Source: Rheinheimera sp. UJ63
GTDB taxonomy: Bacteria; Pseudomonadota; Gammaproteobacteria; Enterobacterales; Alteromonadaceae
Length of the DNA stretch: 64,000 bases
NCBI RefSeq assembly: GCF_021568285.1
Contig: NZ_JAKGTQ010000006.1
Coordinates: forward strand, 62,001-126,000
Direction: 5' to 3'
Made by a program: the position numbers and the translations under genes
Part shown: piece by piece, positions 18,533 through 26,486 of the stretch
How positions within the stretch are numbered: the stretch's first letter is position 1
Layout: every line of letters starts with the position of its first letter
Notes under the pieces: model-generated
Databases searched by the model: none
What the model was told of the DNA's origin: nothing
What the model saw: the letters and a program-made list of their open reading frames with translations, nothing else

Positions 18533-18835
18533 TGGGTAGAAAAAGTCTTCATCGCAGTTTACCTTGATGCAAAAAACTCACTTCGCTTAATTACATGAAT
18601 CACAATTGGAAATTTGACATTTTCCCCCCGCCTAAATCGGCGGTGGTAATCATAGCCTGTAGATTTAGAGGAGGACTATGCCATTTTGAGTCAGAGTCGA
18701 TGGCTATATTTATAAATCGCAAGCTCGTGTCATGGAAAGCGAAAAACAGATAAAAATATTATTAACAATCATGATTCCTTCGTAACGCCCAGGCCACTTT
18801 TATGTAATATGGGCATCAACCCACTTGGTGAGTAA
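18533..18835. other. Intergenic region right of the ter pair
   Basis: About 300 bases, AT-rich. AGGAGGAC at 18669-18676 followed by ATG looks like a translation start, but the frame closes after a few codons (ATGCCATTTTGA). No supported gene. Confidence 0.4.
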
Positions 18836-18836
18836 A

Positions 18837-18860
18837 CAAAAAGCCCCGCAAAGCGGGGCA
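18837..18860 (-). terminator. Intrinsic terminator of the lipoprotein gene
   Basis: On the minus strand GCCCCGC, a 3-nt loop and GCGGGGC are followed by TTTTTG. It lies directly after the stop of the gene at 18864-19787. A strong rho-independent terminator. Confidence 0.93.
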
Positions 18861-18863
18861 TTA

Positions 18864-19787
18864 TTATCTCTGAAAAAGAAGTTCTTTGCCTTTTTTAAAT
18901 ACTGAAGCATATTCCCTATTTACATTAATACGCACAGGTTTATCAATGGCTACAAAGTTAAAATAATCTGGCATTATGAGGTATCCATCATAATGCTTTG
19001 ATAAAGCTTCGTTAAAATAATGCCCAAATTCAACTTTAAAAATAATAATATAGTACTCATCCCCGTCAATCACTGTTTTACCAGCAATAGAGATTAAGCC
19101 ACCCAGTTCGCAATATTCCTCAATACTACTGGTATCCTCAAAAAAAGTGCCTTGTGGTATTTTATTAAAGCCAGAATTCGCATTAATTTTATCGCTTAAT
19201 GAAAATTTATAAGATTCATCACAAGCTTTTTTATCGAAAAACAGAAAGTCTGTGTTAAATAAATGAGATCTTCTTTTGTCATTTAAAGTATATGCACCAT
19301 GCCAAATGAGATCTGGATATTCTGCTGCTAATGAATCTTTAATTTTTTCACTAAGAATTTTTTGAATGGAAGAAAATCTATTTAACTCGTCTATTGACTT
19401 TACAGGTACAAAATCAACAATTGATGGTTTCCAATCAACTTTACGATTCACACCAGAATTTAGTGCTTCCATAGAGATAACACCAAAAACACCTTGGCTA
19501 AGTAAGCCTAAACCTGCATCTAATATGCGTGTACCACCGCCGATCCGCCCAGTGTTCGCTTCAGTACCATCAGCAAAGTCTTTCATACCGTTGCCAACGC
19601 CGGCGGGTTGAGCCATTCGAGCAACATTTAGCGCTTCTGAAATAGAGTCATCCCACACATAAGGTTTGCTCGATAATATCTTTAATACTGGATAACCGTT
19701 TGTACCTTTAGAACTATCAGTGCTAGCGCAACTAACGACCAATACACTAACTAATCCAGCCATAATCATTTTTTTGAAAATACGCAT
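18864..19787 (-). CDS. Lipoprotein of unknown function (307 aa)
   Basis: The N-terminus is a lipoprotein signal: basic start MRIFKKM, hydrophobic run, then lipobox VVSCAS with the acceptor cysteine at residue 20, so the product should be anchored in the outer or inner membrane. A glycine-rich stretch (TGRIGGGTRILDAGLGLLSQ) follows near residue 80. The remainder is mixed alpha/beta without a motif I know. It is a single-gene unit with its own terminator. No neighbour suggests a function. Confidence 0.75.
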   Translation of the reverse strand: MRIFKKMIMAGLVSVLVVSCASTDSSKGTNGYPVLKILSSKPYVWDDSISEALNVARMAQPAGVGNGMKDFADGTEANTGRIGGGTRILDAGLGLLSQGVFGVISMEALNSGVNRKVDWKPSIVDFVPVKSIDELNRFSSIQKILSEKIKDSLAAEYPDLIWHGAYTLNDKRRSHLFNTDFLFFDKKACDESYKFSLSDKINANSGFNKIPQGTFFEDTSSIEEYCELGGLISIAGKTVIDGDEYYIIIFKVEFGHYFNEALSKHYDGYLIMPDYFNFVAIDKPVRINVNREYASVFKKGKELLFQR

Positions 19788-20024
19788 TTTTCAAGTCCCT
19801 TTCAATTAATGCACATAGTTTAATATCAAGTTAATCTACCGCAACTTTCCTAAATATGGCAATAAATAGCTAAAAAAAATATATGTACTAAAGCTATCAA
19901 TGAAGGAGACGAAGCAACTACCATGAGACTTTCGGGCCCAATAGACATATGCAATAATTTATGGCAAGTTTGCTTACTGTACGCTAATAGTAGAAGTGAC
20001 TGAGCATAGACCTCTTATAAACAG

Positions 20025-20402
20025 CTAATCTTCGATTAAACCTTGTTTTTTTAACTCAGCAACAATAGCTACCTTAGTTCTGCCATGTATTACTGATAAT
20101 TCGTCTATCGACAATTCTGACTTATATTTATGAACAAGTTGTTCTTTCTCATCAGTAGTCCATGGAAGCCCTGCATTTTTAGGTAAACCATTTTTAATAT
20201 TTTCAGCTTGTTTTTCTTCTATTGTTTTCTTTAGTGATTTCATTTTTTTTACTGGGTTTTTCAACTCAGCTAAAATAGTAAATAATGCTCTAATTACCTC
20301 CGGCTGATTATATGGAGATTGATTATCAAAAAATTCACCTGTAATTGGATCTACTCCCTTTGCTAAAGCTTCTAAAACTTTGATTTCTTTTTCTAATCTC
20401 AT
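20025..20402 (-). CDS. Small hypothetical protein with C-terminal helix-turn-helix-like end (125 aa)
   Basis: 125 residues. The N-terminal part has the phrase LAKGVDPITGEFF, seen in some small phage and plasmid proteins. The C-terminal 50 residues (PWTTDEKEQLVHKYKSELS, then IDELSVIHGRTKVAIVAELK) look like a Myb/SANT or resolvase-type helix-turn-helix. DNA binding is likely but unproven. It is monocistronic, facing the ter region. Confidence 0.65.
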   Translation of the reverse strand: MRLEKEIKVLEALAKGVDPITGEFFDNQSPYNQPEVIRALFTILAELKNPVKKMKSLKKTIEEKQAENIKNGLPKNAGLPWTTDEKEQLVHKYKSELSIDELSVIHGRTKVAIVAELKKQGLIED

Positions 20403-20568
20403 AGTAATTCCAATCTATAAATAATTAACATAGCGTTAGAGAGCAACAAACGGTGGCTTTATTCTGGTCCTTGTTGGGCCTCGGTACTCATAAAAAAGCA
20501 CTAATGATAATTTAAGTTTTTATCATTGCTTGTAAACACCTACCATTTTTATCCTCCATAATCCCTCC

Positions 20569-20655
20569 TTAAGGAACCCACCCTTGTTTTATAAGTTCAT
20601 TTACCTCTTTGATTAATCCTTTATACGAAACTGTTATCACAAGTGTATATTCCAT
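20569..20655 (-). CDS. Very short gene or remnant with DUF1737-like sequence (28 aa)
   Basis: The frame from the ATG at 20655 reads MEYTLVITVSYKGLIKEVNE then LIKQGWVP and stop. The pattern 'L-x-K-E-V-N-E-L-I-x-x-G-W-x-P' is that of the DUF1737 family of tiny proteins. AAGGGA lies 8 bases upstream of the ATG at ribosome-binding distance. It is shorter than usual for the family (which continues past the GW-P), so it may be truncated. Confidence 0.5.
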   Translation of the reverse strand: MEYTLVITVSYKGLIKEVNELIKQGWVP

Positions 20656-21106
20656 TAATTGTTTCCCTTGAACTTGATATTCGACAAAAACCAACGCCGA
20701 TGTAAGCTTGAATGTGTAAATATGAAACCGTTTCAATACAACTAGTTATTTATATCACACATACATATTGCACTAATAAAATGAAAAAACTGCACAGATA
20801 AAATCATTATTTACATAACTTATGTAGTTATTAAACAAAATCCATTAACAAATGGCAAGGACCAAATTAGTAGTGTTTTCTAAGAAGATAAAAAATGGCA
20901 AAAAGGGATATTTACAAACCTACTCACAAAAAGAAGCATGTTTAAATTAGCCGTTATCTGCATTAACAACTAGTAATTACGTAAAGTTAAAATTCGTTAA
21001 TAAAGTAAAATACCTTAAATATGGAAAATTAAGAATAATTAATTTTTTTACTTGTTTAGGATGTAGTGTATTTAGTCGTTGAGTGTGACAGCAGGACTTT
21101 AACTTA
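20656..21106. other. AT-rich region beside the origin
   Basis: About 450 bases of very AT-rich DNA with no coding potential. It lies next to the hairpins and iterons at 21107-21384, so it could include the duplex-unwinding element of the origin. No DnaA box (TTATNCACA) was seen by eye. Confidence 0.4.
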
Positions 21107-21157
21107 AACCTAAAAGCTTTAATGGTCGCTTGTAGCGAGCGTTAAAGCTTTTAGGTT
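21107..21157. repeat. Long perfect inverted repeat (16-bp arms)
   Basis: AACCTAAAAGCTTTAA (21107-21122) and its exact complement (21142-21157) surround a 19-nt loop that contains a small CGCT/AGCG stem. A second hairpin (ACCAAAGC/GCTTTGGT, 21162-21181) follows at once. The pair lies behind the RepA-like gene. It could be its terminator or a single-strand initiation structure of the kind IncQ plasmids use. Confidence 0.75.
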
Positions 21158-21161
21158 GACG

Positions 21162-21181
21162 ACCAAAGCATCAGCTTTGGT
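21162..21181. repeat. Second hairpin adjacent to the long inverted repeat
   Basis: ACCAAAGC and GCTTTGGT with a 4-nt loop ATCA. Perfect 8-bp stem, 4 bases after the larger hairpin. Confidence 0.7.
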
Positions 21182-21252
21182 TGTAATTCATGATCCTTAC
21201 TATATGGTTATATAGTTATATAGGAAGATTTGAGGCTTATATTCGATCTAAA

Positions 21253-21384
21253 GATCAGGAATAAGCTTAATGACGATCTCTTAAAGCTTATTTCTAATAC
21301 ATTAAAGCTTATTTCTGATCTAGCCGTCTAAAATTAAGGCTTATTAGCGATCCTTTGGTTAGTTTTTAAACTTACTTCTGATCT
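21253..21384. repeat. Iteron cluster downstream of the RepA-like gene
   Basis: Five copies of a GATCAGAAATAAGCTTTAA-like unit. One is on the + strand (21253-21270). Four are inverted (21281-21300, 21301-21320, 21332-21353, 21362-21384), the last running into the end of the helicase gene. They match the iterons at 23645-24085, so initiator binding on both sides of the replication genes is likely. Confidence 0.75.
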
Positions 21385-22448
21385 CTTTTTTTACGCTCAT
21401 GCCACAGCCTTAATTGTTCTTTATCTTCTTCTGTAACTATTTCATCTTGTTTCTGTTGCAACGCTTTTTTATCAATTGAGCTTTGACTAAATATCAATGA
21501 GCTAAGAGTAATTTCCTTAGGTTCATCTTCAACGATTTCTTGCTTATTCGCCAAAATAGCCTGGAGTGACGGAACATCAGGTAGTTGCTCTACATTAGAT
21601 AAAGATGGTTCGATAGATTTTACTTGATTGCTTACAGCATAAAGGTCAGTGTTTAAAGCATCAAAAAGTAGAGAATCTTCATTCCATTGCAGTTTATGCT
21701 GGAGTAAACGGTCATTTTTTGAAATATAATTAGCTTTAATATGTGAAAGAGTGGTTTTTGAATCTCCCCTAACCTTGCCTTCAACACGGTCAAGATATAA
21801 ATGCATTCGGCTGTTTGCTTGAGTGGTTGAAAAACCAGAGCCACTTACATTACTAATTTTTTCATTACCCCTAATAGCAGCCTTAGTTAAATGATGAACA
21901 ACGAGAATAGCAACATCAGCTTGGATTGCTATATCTTGTAGAATTCTTTTAACAGTTTGGTCATCATCTACCTCGTCAGCATTACCGGCTGCTTCACGAA
22001 GTGTATCAATAATAAGTAAATCAACCCCTTGGCATGCTTTAATCAATTCATTTCGCGCTCGCTCGCTCCCTTCTATTTCCAAGCCATTACGTAAAGTGCA
22101 AAGTGGATGATGACTATCCCAGAGCATGACGTTCTCAGTAATTCTATTGACAACTTCAGCAGGCATTGATTGCATGTGTCCTAACATACGCTTTGCAACT
22201 TCATCCACACCATCCTCAATTGGCCAGTACAGGGTTTTAAAATAACCTGGACTGCCTTTTAATTTAAGAAATGGAACATCGCTTGCTAACTCATAGGCGA
22301 TTGATAAACATAAGTAACCTTTACCTACGTCTGGAGCAGATAGAATAAATCCAATACGTTTCTTAGAAAGGCCTTTTAAAATATAATTTTTGTTCTGGGA
22401 TTTGCTTATAGAATTGAGATTATCTATGTTTGTTCTTATGAGTGACAT
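21372..22448 (-). CDS. repA: RepA-like hexameric replicative helicase (RecA fold), altered P-loop
   Basis: 358 residues. The RecA/DnaB-like core resembles the RepA helicase of IncQ plasmids: P-loop region FILSAPDVGKGYLCLS (37-44), then Walker B VDLLIIDTLREA, VAILVVHHLTKA and SNVSGSGFSTTQANSRMHLY. The P-loop is odd: the first Gly is Ser37 and the Ser/Thr after the lysine is Gly44 (GKG instead of GKS/T). Its ATPase may be altered, or a neighbouring residue compensates. The start is 2 bases after the stop of the initiator gene, so the two are translated together. It likely unwinds DNA at the iteron origin. Confidence 0.75.
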   Translation of the reverse strand: MSLIRTNIDNLNSISKSQNKNYILKGLSKKRIGFILSAPDVGKGYLCLSIAYELASDVPFLKLKGSPGYFKTLYWPIEDGVDEVAKRMLGHMQSMPAEVVNRITENVMLWDSHHPLCTLRNGLEIEGSERARNELIKACQGVDLLIIDTLREAAGNADEVDDDQTVKRILQDIAIQADVAILVVHHLTKAAIRGNEKISNVSGSGFSTTQANSRMHLYLDRVEGKVRGDSKTTLSHIKANYISKNDRLLQHKLQWNEDSLLFDALNTDLYAVSNQVKSIEPSLSNVEQLPDVPSLQAILANKQEIVEDEPKEITLSSLIFSQSSIDKKALQQKQDEIVTEEDKEQLRLWHERKKRDQK

Positions 22449-22450
22449 GA

Positions 22451-23548
22451 CTAAGCCTTAAGACCTTCTGTTTCTTTAAGTTTCTCTGTATATAAAAGCT
22501 TATGATCAGATTTATGCTCATCGACGGGTGTTAGAATAAAATTGAAATGCGTCAGTAGTTTATCTTTGTCTTGTACAACTTGATCAAAAAGTTGTTTTTT
22601 CTTAAATCGAAGGTTTATGCCAAACGTTGTCATTTTATTGTTAAAGTATTTTTCTAATAAAAATGACAATGTTTGTCCATGGATAAAATCTCGCTTGTGG
22701 CTATCTAAAAACTTATAAAAATCTTCGATCGAGTTTTTCCCAACCAAACTGACATAATGGTTTTTAAGACGTTTTCTGCTGATTATCCCGTCATTTTTTA
22801 GACTTTTTAAGTAATATTCAGAAATACTCACTATCAAATCAGTGTGGGTCTCTTCCGTAAACGAACCATTTCTAATTTTAGATACGTCTAGCAAAGCATA
22901 ATAATCTTTATCAACAAGAGAAAATGCGGTTTTATATTCATGCAAAGGCACTCCCTCTTTCACTGGGGTTAAAGCTAAATGCATGATAGAAAGTCTTTGT
23001 AAGCGTTCTAAAATTTTGAATCTATTTTGTTTTTGCGGGGCGATCCCCATACCTTTGCAAATTTCATTAAATGTAATATGAAAAAAGACGCCACGGTTTA
23101 TTAGTGGTCTATCTATAGCATCCTGCCTTACATATTCCCACTTCACATCTTTAAGTTTACAGCCCTCAGCTACCTGCCTTAATGTATATTTAGACGCATC
23201 GTTTATCATACTCCCGTGCGCTATTATGACATCAAGCAAATGCCGATCATCTGCAAGACAAACCGCCCCATATATATCGACATCTATGCTATTAAATTTT
23301 GCATCTTTGCCTTTCCAATAAGGTTTCAAAATTTGCGTTTGGATAAGTGGTGAGTTAGCAAGCAACATTTGTTCTATTTTCTCTGGAGATGACAATATGC
23401 TGCTTATTAATTCTTTTGGCACACGGTTGCCCATGATAAAGATCTTGTCAAACATAGAACTGCTGACAGGTTGATCACCTTTAACTTCAGTAAGAAAGTC
23501 ATTGTGCAAAAAATCTAACTCGTTTATCTCAACCTGTTTCTTACTCAT
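22451..23548 (-). CDS. Plasmid-type replication initiator (RepC-like winged helix)
   Basis: 365 residues, first gene of a two-gene unit with the RepA-like helicase. The central part (VDIYGAVCLADDR, YTLRQVAEGC, VFFHITFNEICKGMGIAPQK, RFKILERLQRLSIMHLAL) reads as winged-helix DNA-binding modules, the fold of iteron-binding initiators such as RepC of IncQ plasmids. Iterons lie directly upstream (23645-24085) and behind the operon (21253-21384). It should bind these, load the helicase and autoregulate. I infer the role from fold-like motifs and context more than from sequence identity. Confidence 0.65.
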   Translation of the reverse strand: MSKKQVEINELDFLHNDFLTEVKGDQPVSSSMFDKIFIMGNRVPKELISSILSSPEKIEQMLLANSPLIQTQILKPYWKGKDAKFNSIDVDIYGAVCLADDRHLLDVIIAHGSMINDASKYTLRQVAEGCKLKDVKWEYVRQDAIDRPLINRGVFFHITFNEICKGMGIAPQKQNRFKILERLQRLSIMHLALTPVKEGVPLHEYKTAFSLVDKDYYALLDVSKIRNGSFTEETHTDLIVSISEYYLKSLKNDGIISRKRLKNHYVSLVGKNSIEDFYKFLDSHKRDFIHGQTLSFLLEKYFNNKMTTFGINLRFKKKQLFDQVVQDKDKLLTHFNFILTPVDEHKSDHKLLYTEKLKETEGLKA

Positions 23549-24510
23549 ATTTTGAAGTCCCTGATTGAAACTAACCTTAGTTCTAATACAAATTCACTCT
23601 AGCCTACCTTAAGAACTGATGAAATCAACTGATTTTTATACAATGTATTAGAAATAAGCTTAAAACTAAGAAATAAATCTGAACTGGATCAAAAATAAGC
23701 TTTAAAAGTTGTATTTCTGATCCTGCCGTCTTGGAAATAAGGTATAAAAATCTCTCGCTGTCTTATAAATAAGGTATAAGGATGACTAAACCGTCTTAGA
23801 AATAAGGTTTGATTTCAGTTTAGAACATTTTCTAAACGTCATTTCTAAGACGTTCATTTAAAGCGACAGTTGTCTTTGATGAAAATCTAAATTTGAAGAT
23901 ATGAGTATTATTATTAAGCTTAAATATTAGCCAAGGCTATGTCGTAGGGAACGTTTAAACGTTTGAGTAATAGGTAAATAAGTAAGTGTAATGATTAATT
24001 GGATCTGAAATAAGCTGTAAGCACTCTTTTAAGCTTGGATATTCATAATTAAGTTGAATATGTGTATTAGAAATAAGGTTTGTATACGCTAGATGGCTCT
24101 CTTACACAAACTGAAACCGTGGTGATTGTCCGAACATGCTTGCATACCTGAATTTCAGTACAAGGATGACAAGTAAGAAGCTTATGCTCGCCGTTGAAGA
24201 GGATAAGTTTACCAGTGTAGTTAATTTTAGTCTGGACTACTTTGATATACTCCAGTACAGAAAACTGTAGTGATTTCTGCCTTTTTGGTGAAAAAATAAA
24301 AAGATTATTGAGGCAACTTACGAGTTCTTATTTCAGATCGATCCACAAACTACTTTTTAGCTATCGTCACCGTGTTTGTTTGCAATCAATAGTCGTAATA
24401 CGTTTGTTGAGATGGGTCTTTGAATATTCTTTTAAGTAATACTACATTTTTACTGCCGTTTTTAAATAACTGTGATGGTAGTTAGACGTTTATATCTGTC
24501 TAAAATATAA
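23549..24510. other. Probable replication origin (oriV) with iterons
   Basis: About 960 bases with no credible gene. It holds the iteron array at 23645-24085 and an inverted repeat around 23821-23852 (AGAAC...TTTCTAAACGTCATTTCTAAGACGTTC). AAACGTTT-type palindrome ACGTTTAAACGT lies at 23950-23961. The initiator promoter must lie here too, so the iterons probably serve both replication and autoregulation. Confidence 0.7.
23645..24085 (+). repeat. Iteron array upstream of the initiator gene
   Basis: Seven direct copies of a 19-22 bp unit, consensus about GTATTAGAAATAAGGTTT. They start at 23645, 23686, 23728, 23760, 23793, 24001 and 24064. The first five are spaced 41, 42, 32 and 33 bases, close to 4 and 3 helical turns, so bound proteins would share one DNA face. 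Partial inverted copies lie at 23709-23723 and 23840-23851. This is typical of iteron-controlled plasmid and chromid origins. Confidence 0.85.
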
Positions 24511-25131
24511 CTAGTTTTTTTTAGATTTTATGCCTGTTTGAACCTCAAACATGAAGTGTTCTGCTTGCTCATCTAATACATTCTGAGTTCTATTCTTACC
24601 CGATAAATGCTTACATGCTAACCAACCAGCGCGATAAGCGTAGTCTATGTAGTTCACAATAGTTGACCAAGTATGTCTGCGAAGTTTTAATTTTGCCCTT
24701 GAAATGTTAAATGATTGATCAAGCGTTAATGCTGATGTTGGATCTTCGACAAGGGTTTCAGCTTCTTTTCTATCCTCGGGATCAATTAGCAACTCAATCA
24801 GGCCATCGTAGGTATCGAATTCATACCCGTTTGAATATGCAAATTGCTTCAACCTTTGGATTGTTTTGTTATTTAGGGTAATGGTTGTTACATTACTTTT
24901 TGAACGGGTTTTAAAGGTTCGGTACCGAGTCACAATTTTAGAAAGCGCTTCAGCGGTGAGGTATTCAGATAAAACTGCCATGTCGGATGCAAAGTCTTCA
25001 CCGGACACATAAGGCAAAGGATATGATGCGTCTTTAAAAAAGGTTATTGGCATGGATTCAAATTGTTTCTGCTGTGATACAAATGCTGGCCACAGTGTTT
25101 TATCCACTTTTGACGCTCTTACTTTAATCAT
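24511..25131 (-). CDS. Ribbon-helix-helix DNA-binding protein, MatP-like layout (206 aa)
   Basis: 206 residues. Residues 60-130 (LTAEALSKIVTRYRTFKTR, TTITLNNKTIQRLKQFAYS, YDGLIELLIDPEDR) read as a basic four-helix segment followed by a ribbon-helix-helix, in the order found in MatP, the organiser of the E. coli Ter region. Sequence identity looks low and no decisive residue was checked, so a plasmid-type RHH repressor is an alternative. Four copies of the palindrome ATTAC-NN-GTAAT lie just upstream (25138-25346) between this gene and the recombinase; they are its likely operators. It probably autoregulates and may also control the recombinase or organise the origin region. Confidence 0.6.
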   Translation of the reverse strand: MIKVRASKVDKTLWPAFVSQQKQFESMPITFFKDASYPLPYVSGEDFASDMAVLSEYLTAEALSKIVTRYRTFKTRSKSNVTTITLNNKTIQRLKQFAYSNGYEFDTYDGLIELLIDPEDRKEAETLVEDPTSALTLDQSFNISRAKLKLRRHTWSTIVNYIDYAYRAGWLACKHLSGKNRTQNVLDEQAEHFMFEVQTGIKSKKN

Positions 25132-25137
25132 TTAATA

Positions 25138-25346
25138 ATTACCTGTAATTCTTTTTTATCTTTCAAAAATACTACTCCAACTCATAAATATACGCAACAC
25201 AAAAAGTGTTACAGGTAATTCTTTTTGGTTGCGTTCGCATTAGCAAAAATTACAGATCAAATTAATTACCTGTAATGCTTTTTTGTTTCCGATTTACTCC
25301 GTAGCTAGTGACTATTCATGCAATATAGTAAATGATTACAGGTAAT
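25138..25346. promoter_or_regulatory. Four palindromic operators ATTAC-NN-GTAAT
   Basis: Copies at 25138-25149, 25208-25219, 25265-25276 and 25335-25346. The two centre bases are CT or AG. Three are perfect and the second begins GTTAC. Each is followed on the + strand by TCTTT or GCTTT, so they have one orientation. Start-to-start spacing is 70, 57 and 70 bases. They fill the divergent promoter region between the RHH gene and the Cre-like recombinase. Confidence 0.8.
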
Positions 25347-25380
25347 TCTTTGCTTGCCTGATTTTGTGTTTTTATAACAT

Positions 25381-25411
25381 AACAAAATAATAAGGCTTAT
25401 CTTGTTTTGTT
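25381..25411. repeat. Interrupted palindrome, candidate recombination site
   Basis: AACAAAATAA (25381-25390) and TTGTTTTGTT (25402-25411) form 10-bp inverted arms with one mismatch around an 11-bp spacer TAAGGCTTATC. It lies 59 bases before the Cre-like recombinase. Arm length and spacer are near those of tyrosine-recombinase core sites, but an operator is equally possible. Confidence 0.35.
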
Positions 25412-25469
25412 GCATTATCACGAATTTAAGGTATTGTTTATCCGTTTTATGTCTTAATTGAGATTTGTG

Positions 25470-26486
25470 ATGCAAAGTGACTTCATTCCTGCAAAAAACC
25501 TAAAAAGTGAGAGCTTGGTTACTCATGGCAATGTAGATCGCGCAAACCATCAATTCGCTAGGTTTTTAAAAACCATATTTGCCAGAATGCCCATAAACTC
25601 TCAAAAGGCGATGAAGTCAGACTGGAACTGCTACCAACGATTTATAAAAGAGAACGCGGCAATAGGACTGATAGCTGTACCAGATGATGAAGATGTCATG
25701 ATTGAAACCATGTTGGCCTATGTAGACTACCTTAGTAAAAAATACAAAATAAAGACAATTAGGCGGCGTTTGCATCATTTAAAGGTATTATTTAGCTATT
25801 TCGGTTGCCCTAACCCACTTTTAACAAGTCATGAACTAAAGAAGAATATAAGCTTAACGATAAAAAGTGTGGCTCAACCAGCTGGGCAAGCGGAGCCACT
25901 AACTGCTGATATGTTGATTGAACACCTCAGTAAAATTGATGCGAGTAATCTTATGTCACTCAGAAATGCCATGATAGTTAACCTCGCTTATGATTCGTTA
26001 TGCAGGGCTAGTGAAATGAGGATGATCAAACTGAGTCATATCGATAGAGAAAAAGATGGAACTGGTACTGTGTTCGTTGAAAGAACTAAATCAGACCGTG
26101 AAGCAATTGGTGCATATAGGTATATCAGTAAAACAACAATGGAGTTGATAGAGCAGTGGAAAGAAAGAACTGGGCTATCAAACGAGGATTACCTGGTACG
26201 TGCATTGACCTCAGCGGGAACAATAAAACCCTATATAGCGCATGAAGAATCCCCTCCGGTTAGCTATGAAGTGATAGTTAGTGCCTTTAAAGCCGCTAAT
26301 GTCAGTCTATCAGGCCACTCTGCTAGGGTTGGTGCTGTTTTAGACATGGTAAAAGCAGAAATTTCCATCGAAAAAATTCAGTTGGCTGGAGGCTGGCGAG
26401 ATCAAGCAATGCCGCTTCTGTATTCAAGAAAAATACGTGCTAAGAACTCAGCTGCTGCAGAAATGGCGAGAAAAAATGGGCGGTAA
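25470..26486 (+). CDS. Cre-like tyrosine recombinase (probable dimer resolution enzyme)
   Basis: 338 residues from the ATG at 25470 (TTG at 25458 is in frame but less likely). All catalytic residues are present: R179 (LCRASE), K207 (RTKSD), H283 and R286 (SGHSARVGA), W309 (GGWRD) and the nucleophile Y318 (LLYSRK). The phrase SGHSARVGAVLDM and the W (not H) in box II closely resemble phage P1 Cre. The N-terminal half is the core-binding domain (TMLAYVDYLSKKYKIKTIRR). P1 Cre resolves plasmid dimers; beside an origin and on a replicon with parAB the same job is likely. The upstream operators suggest control by the divergent RHH protein. Confidence 0.88.
   Translation: MQSDFIPAKNLKSESLVTHGNVDRANHQFARFLKTIFARMPINSQKAMKSDWNCYQRFIKENAAIGLIAVPDDEDVMIETMLAYVDYLSKKYKIKTIRRRLHHLKVLFSYFGCPNPLLTSHELKKNISLTIKSVAQPAGQAEPLTADMLIEHLSKIDASNLMSLRNAMIVNLAYDSLCRASEMRMIKLSHIDREKDGTGTVFVERTKSDREAIGAYRYISKTTMELIEQWKERTGLSNEDYLVRALTSAGTIKPYIAHEESPPVSYEVIVSAFKAANVSLSGHSARVGAVLDMVKAEISIEKIQLAGGWRDQAMPLLYSRKIRAKNSAAAEMARKNGR

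Noticed and set aside
18669-18688. AGGAGGAC followed by ATG
   Set aside because: The reading frame stops after four codons; no leader peptide or downstream gene on that strand is in reach.
24242-24439. 65-codon + strand frame inside the origin region
   Set aside because: Non-ATG start, no ribosome-binding site, low-quality composition, lies in iteron DNA.
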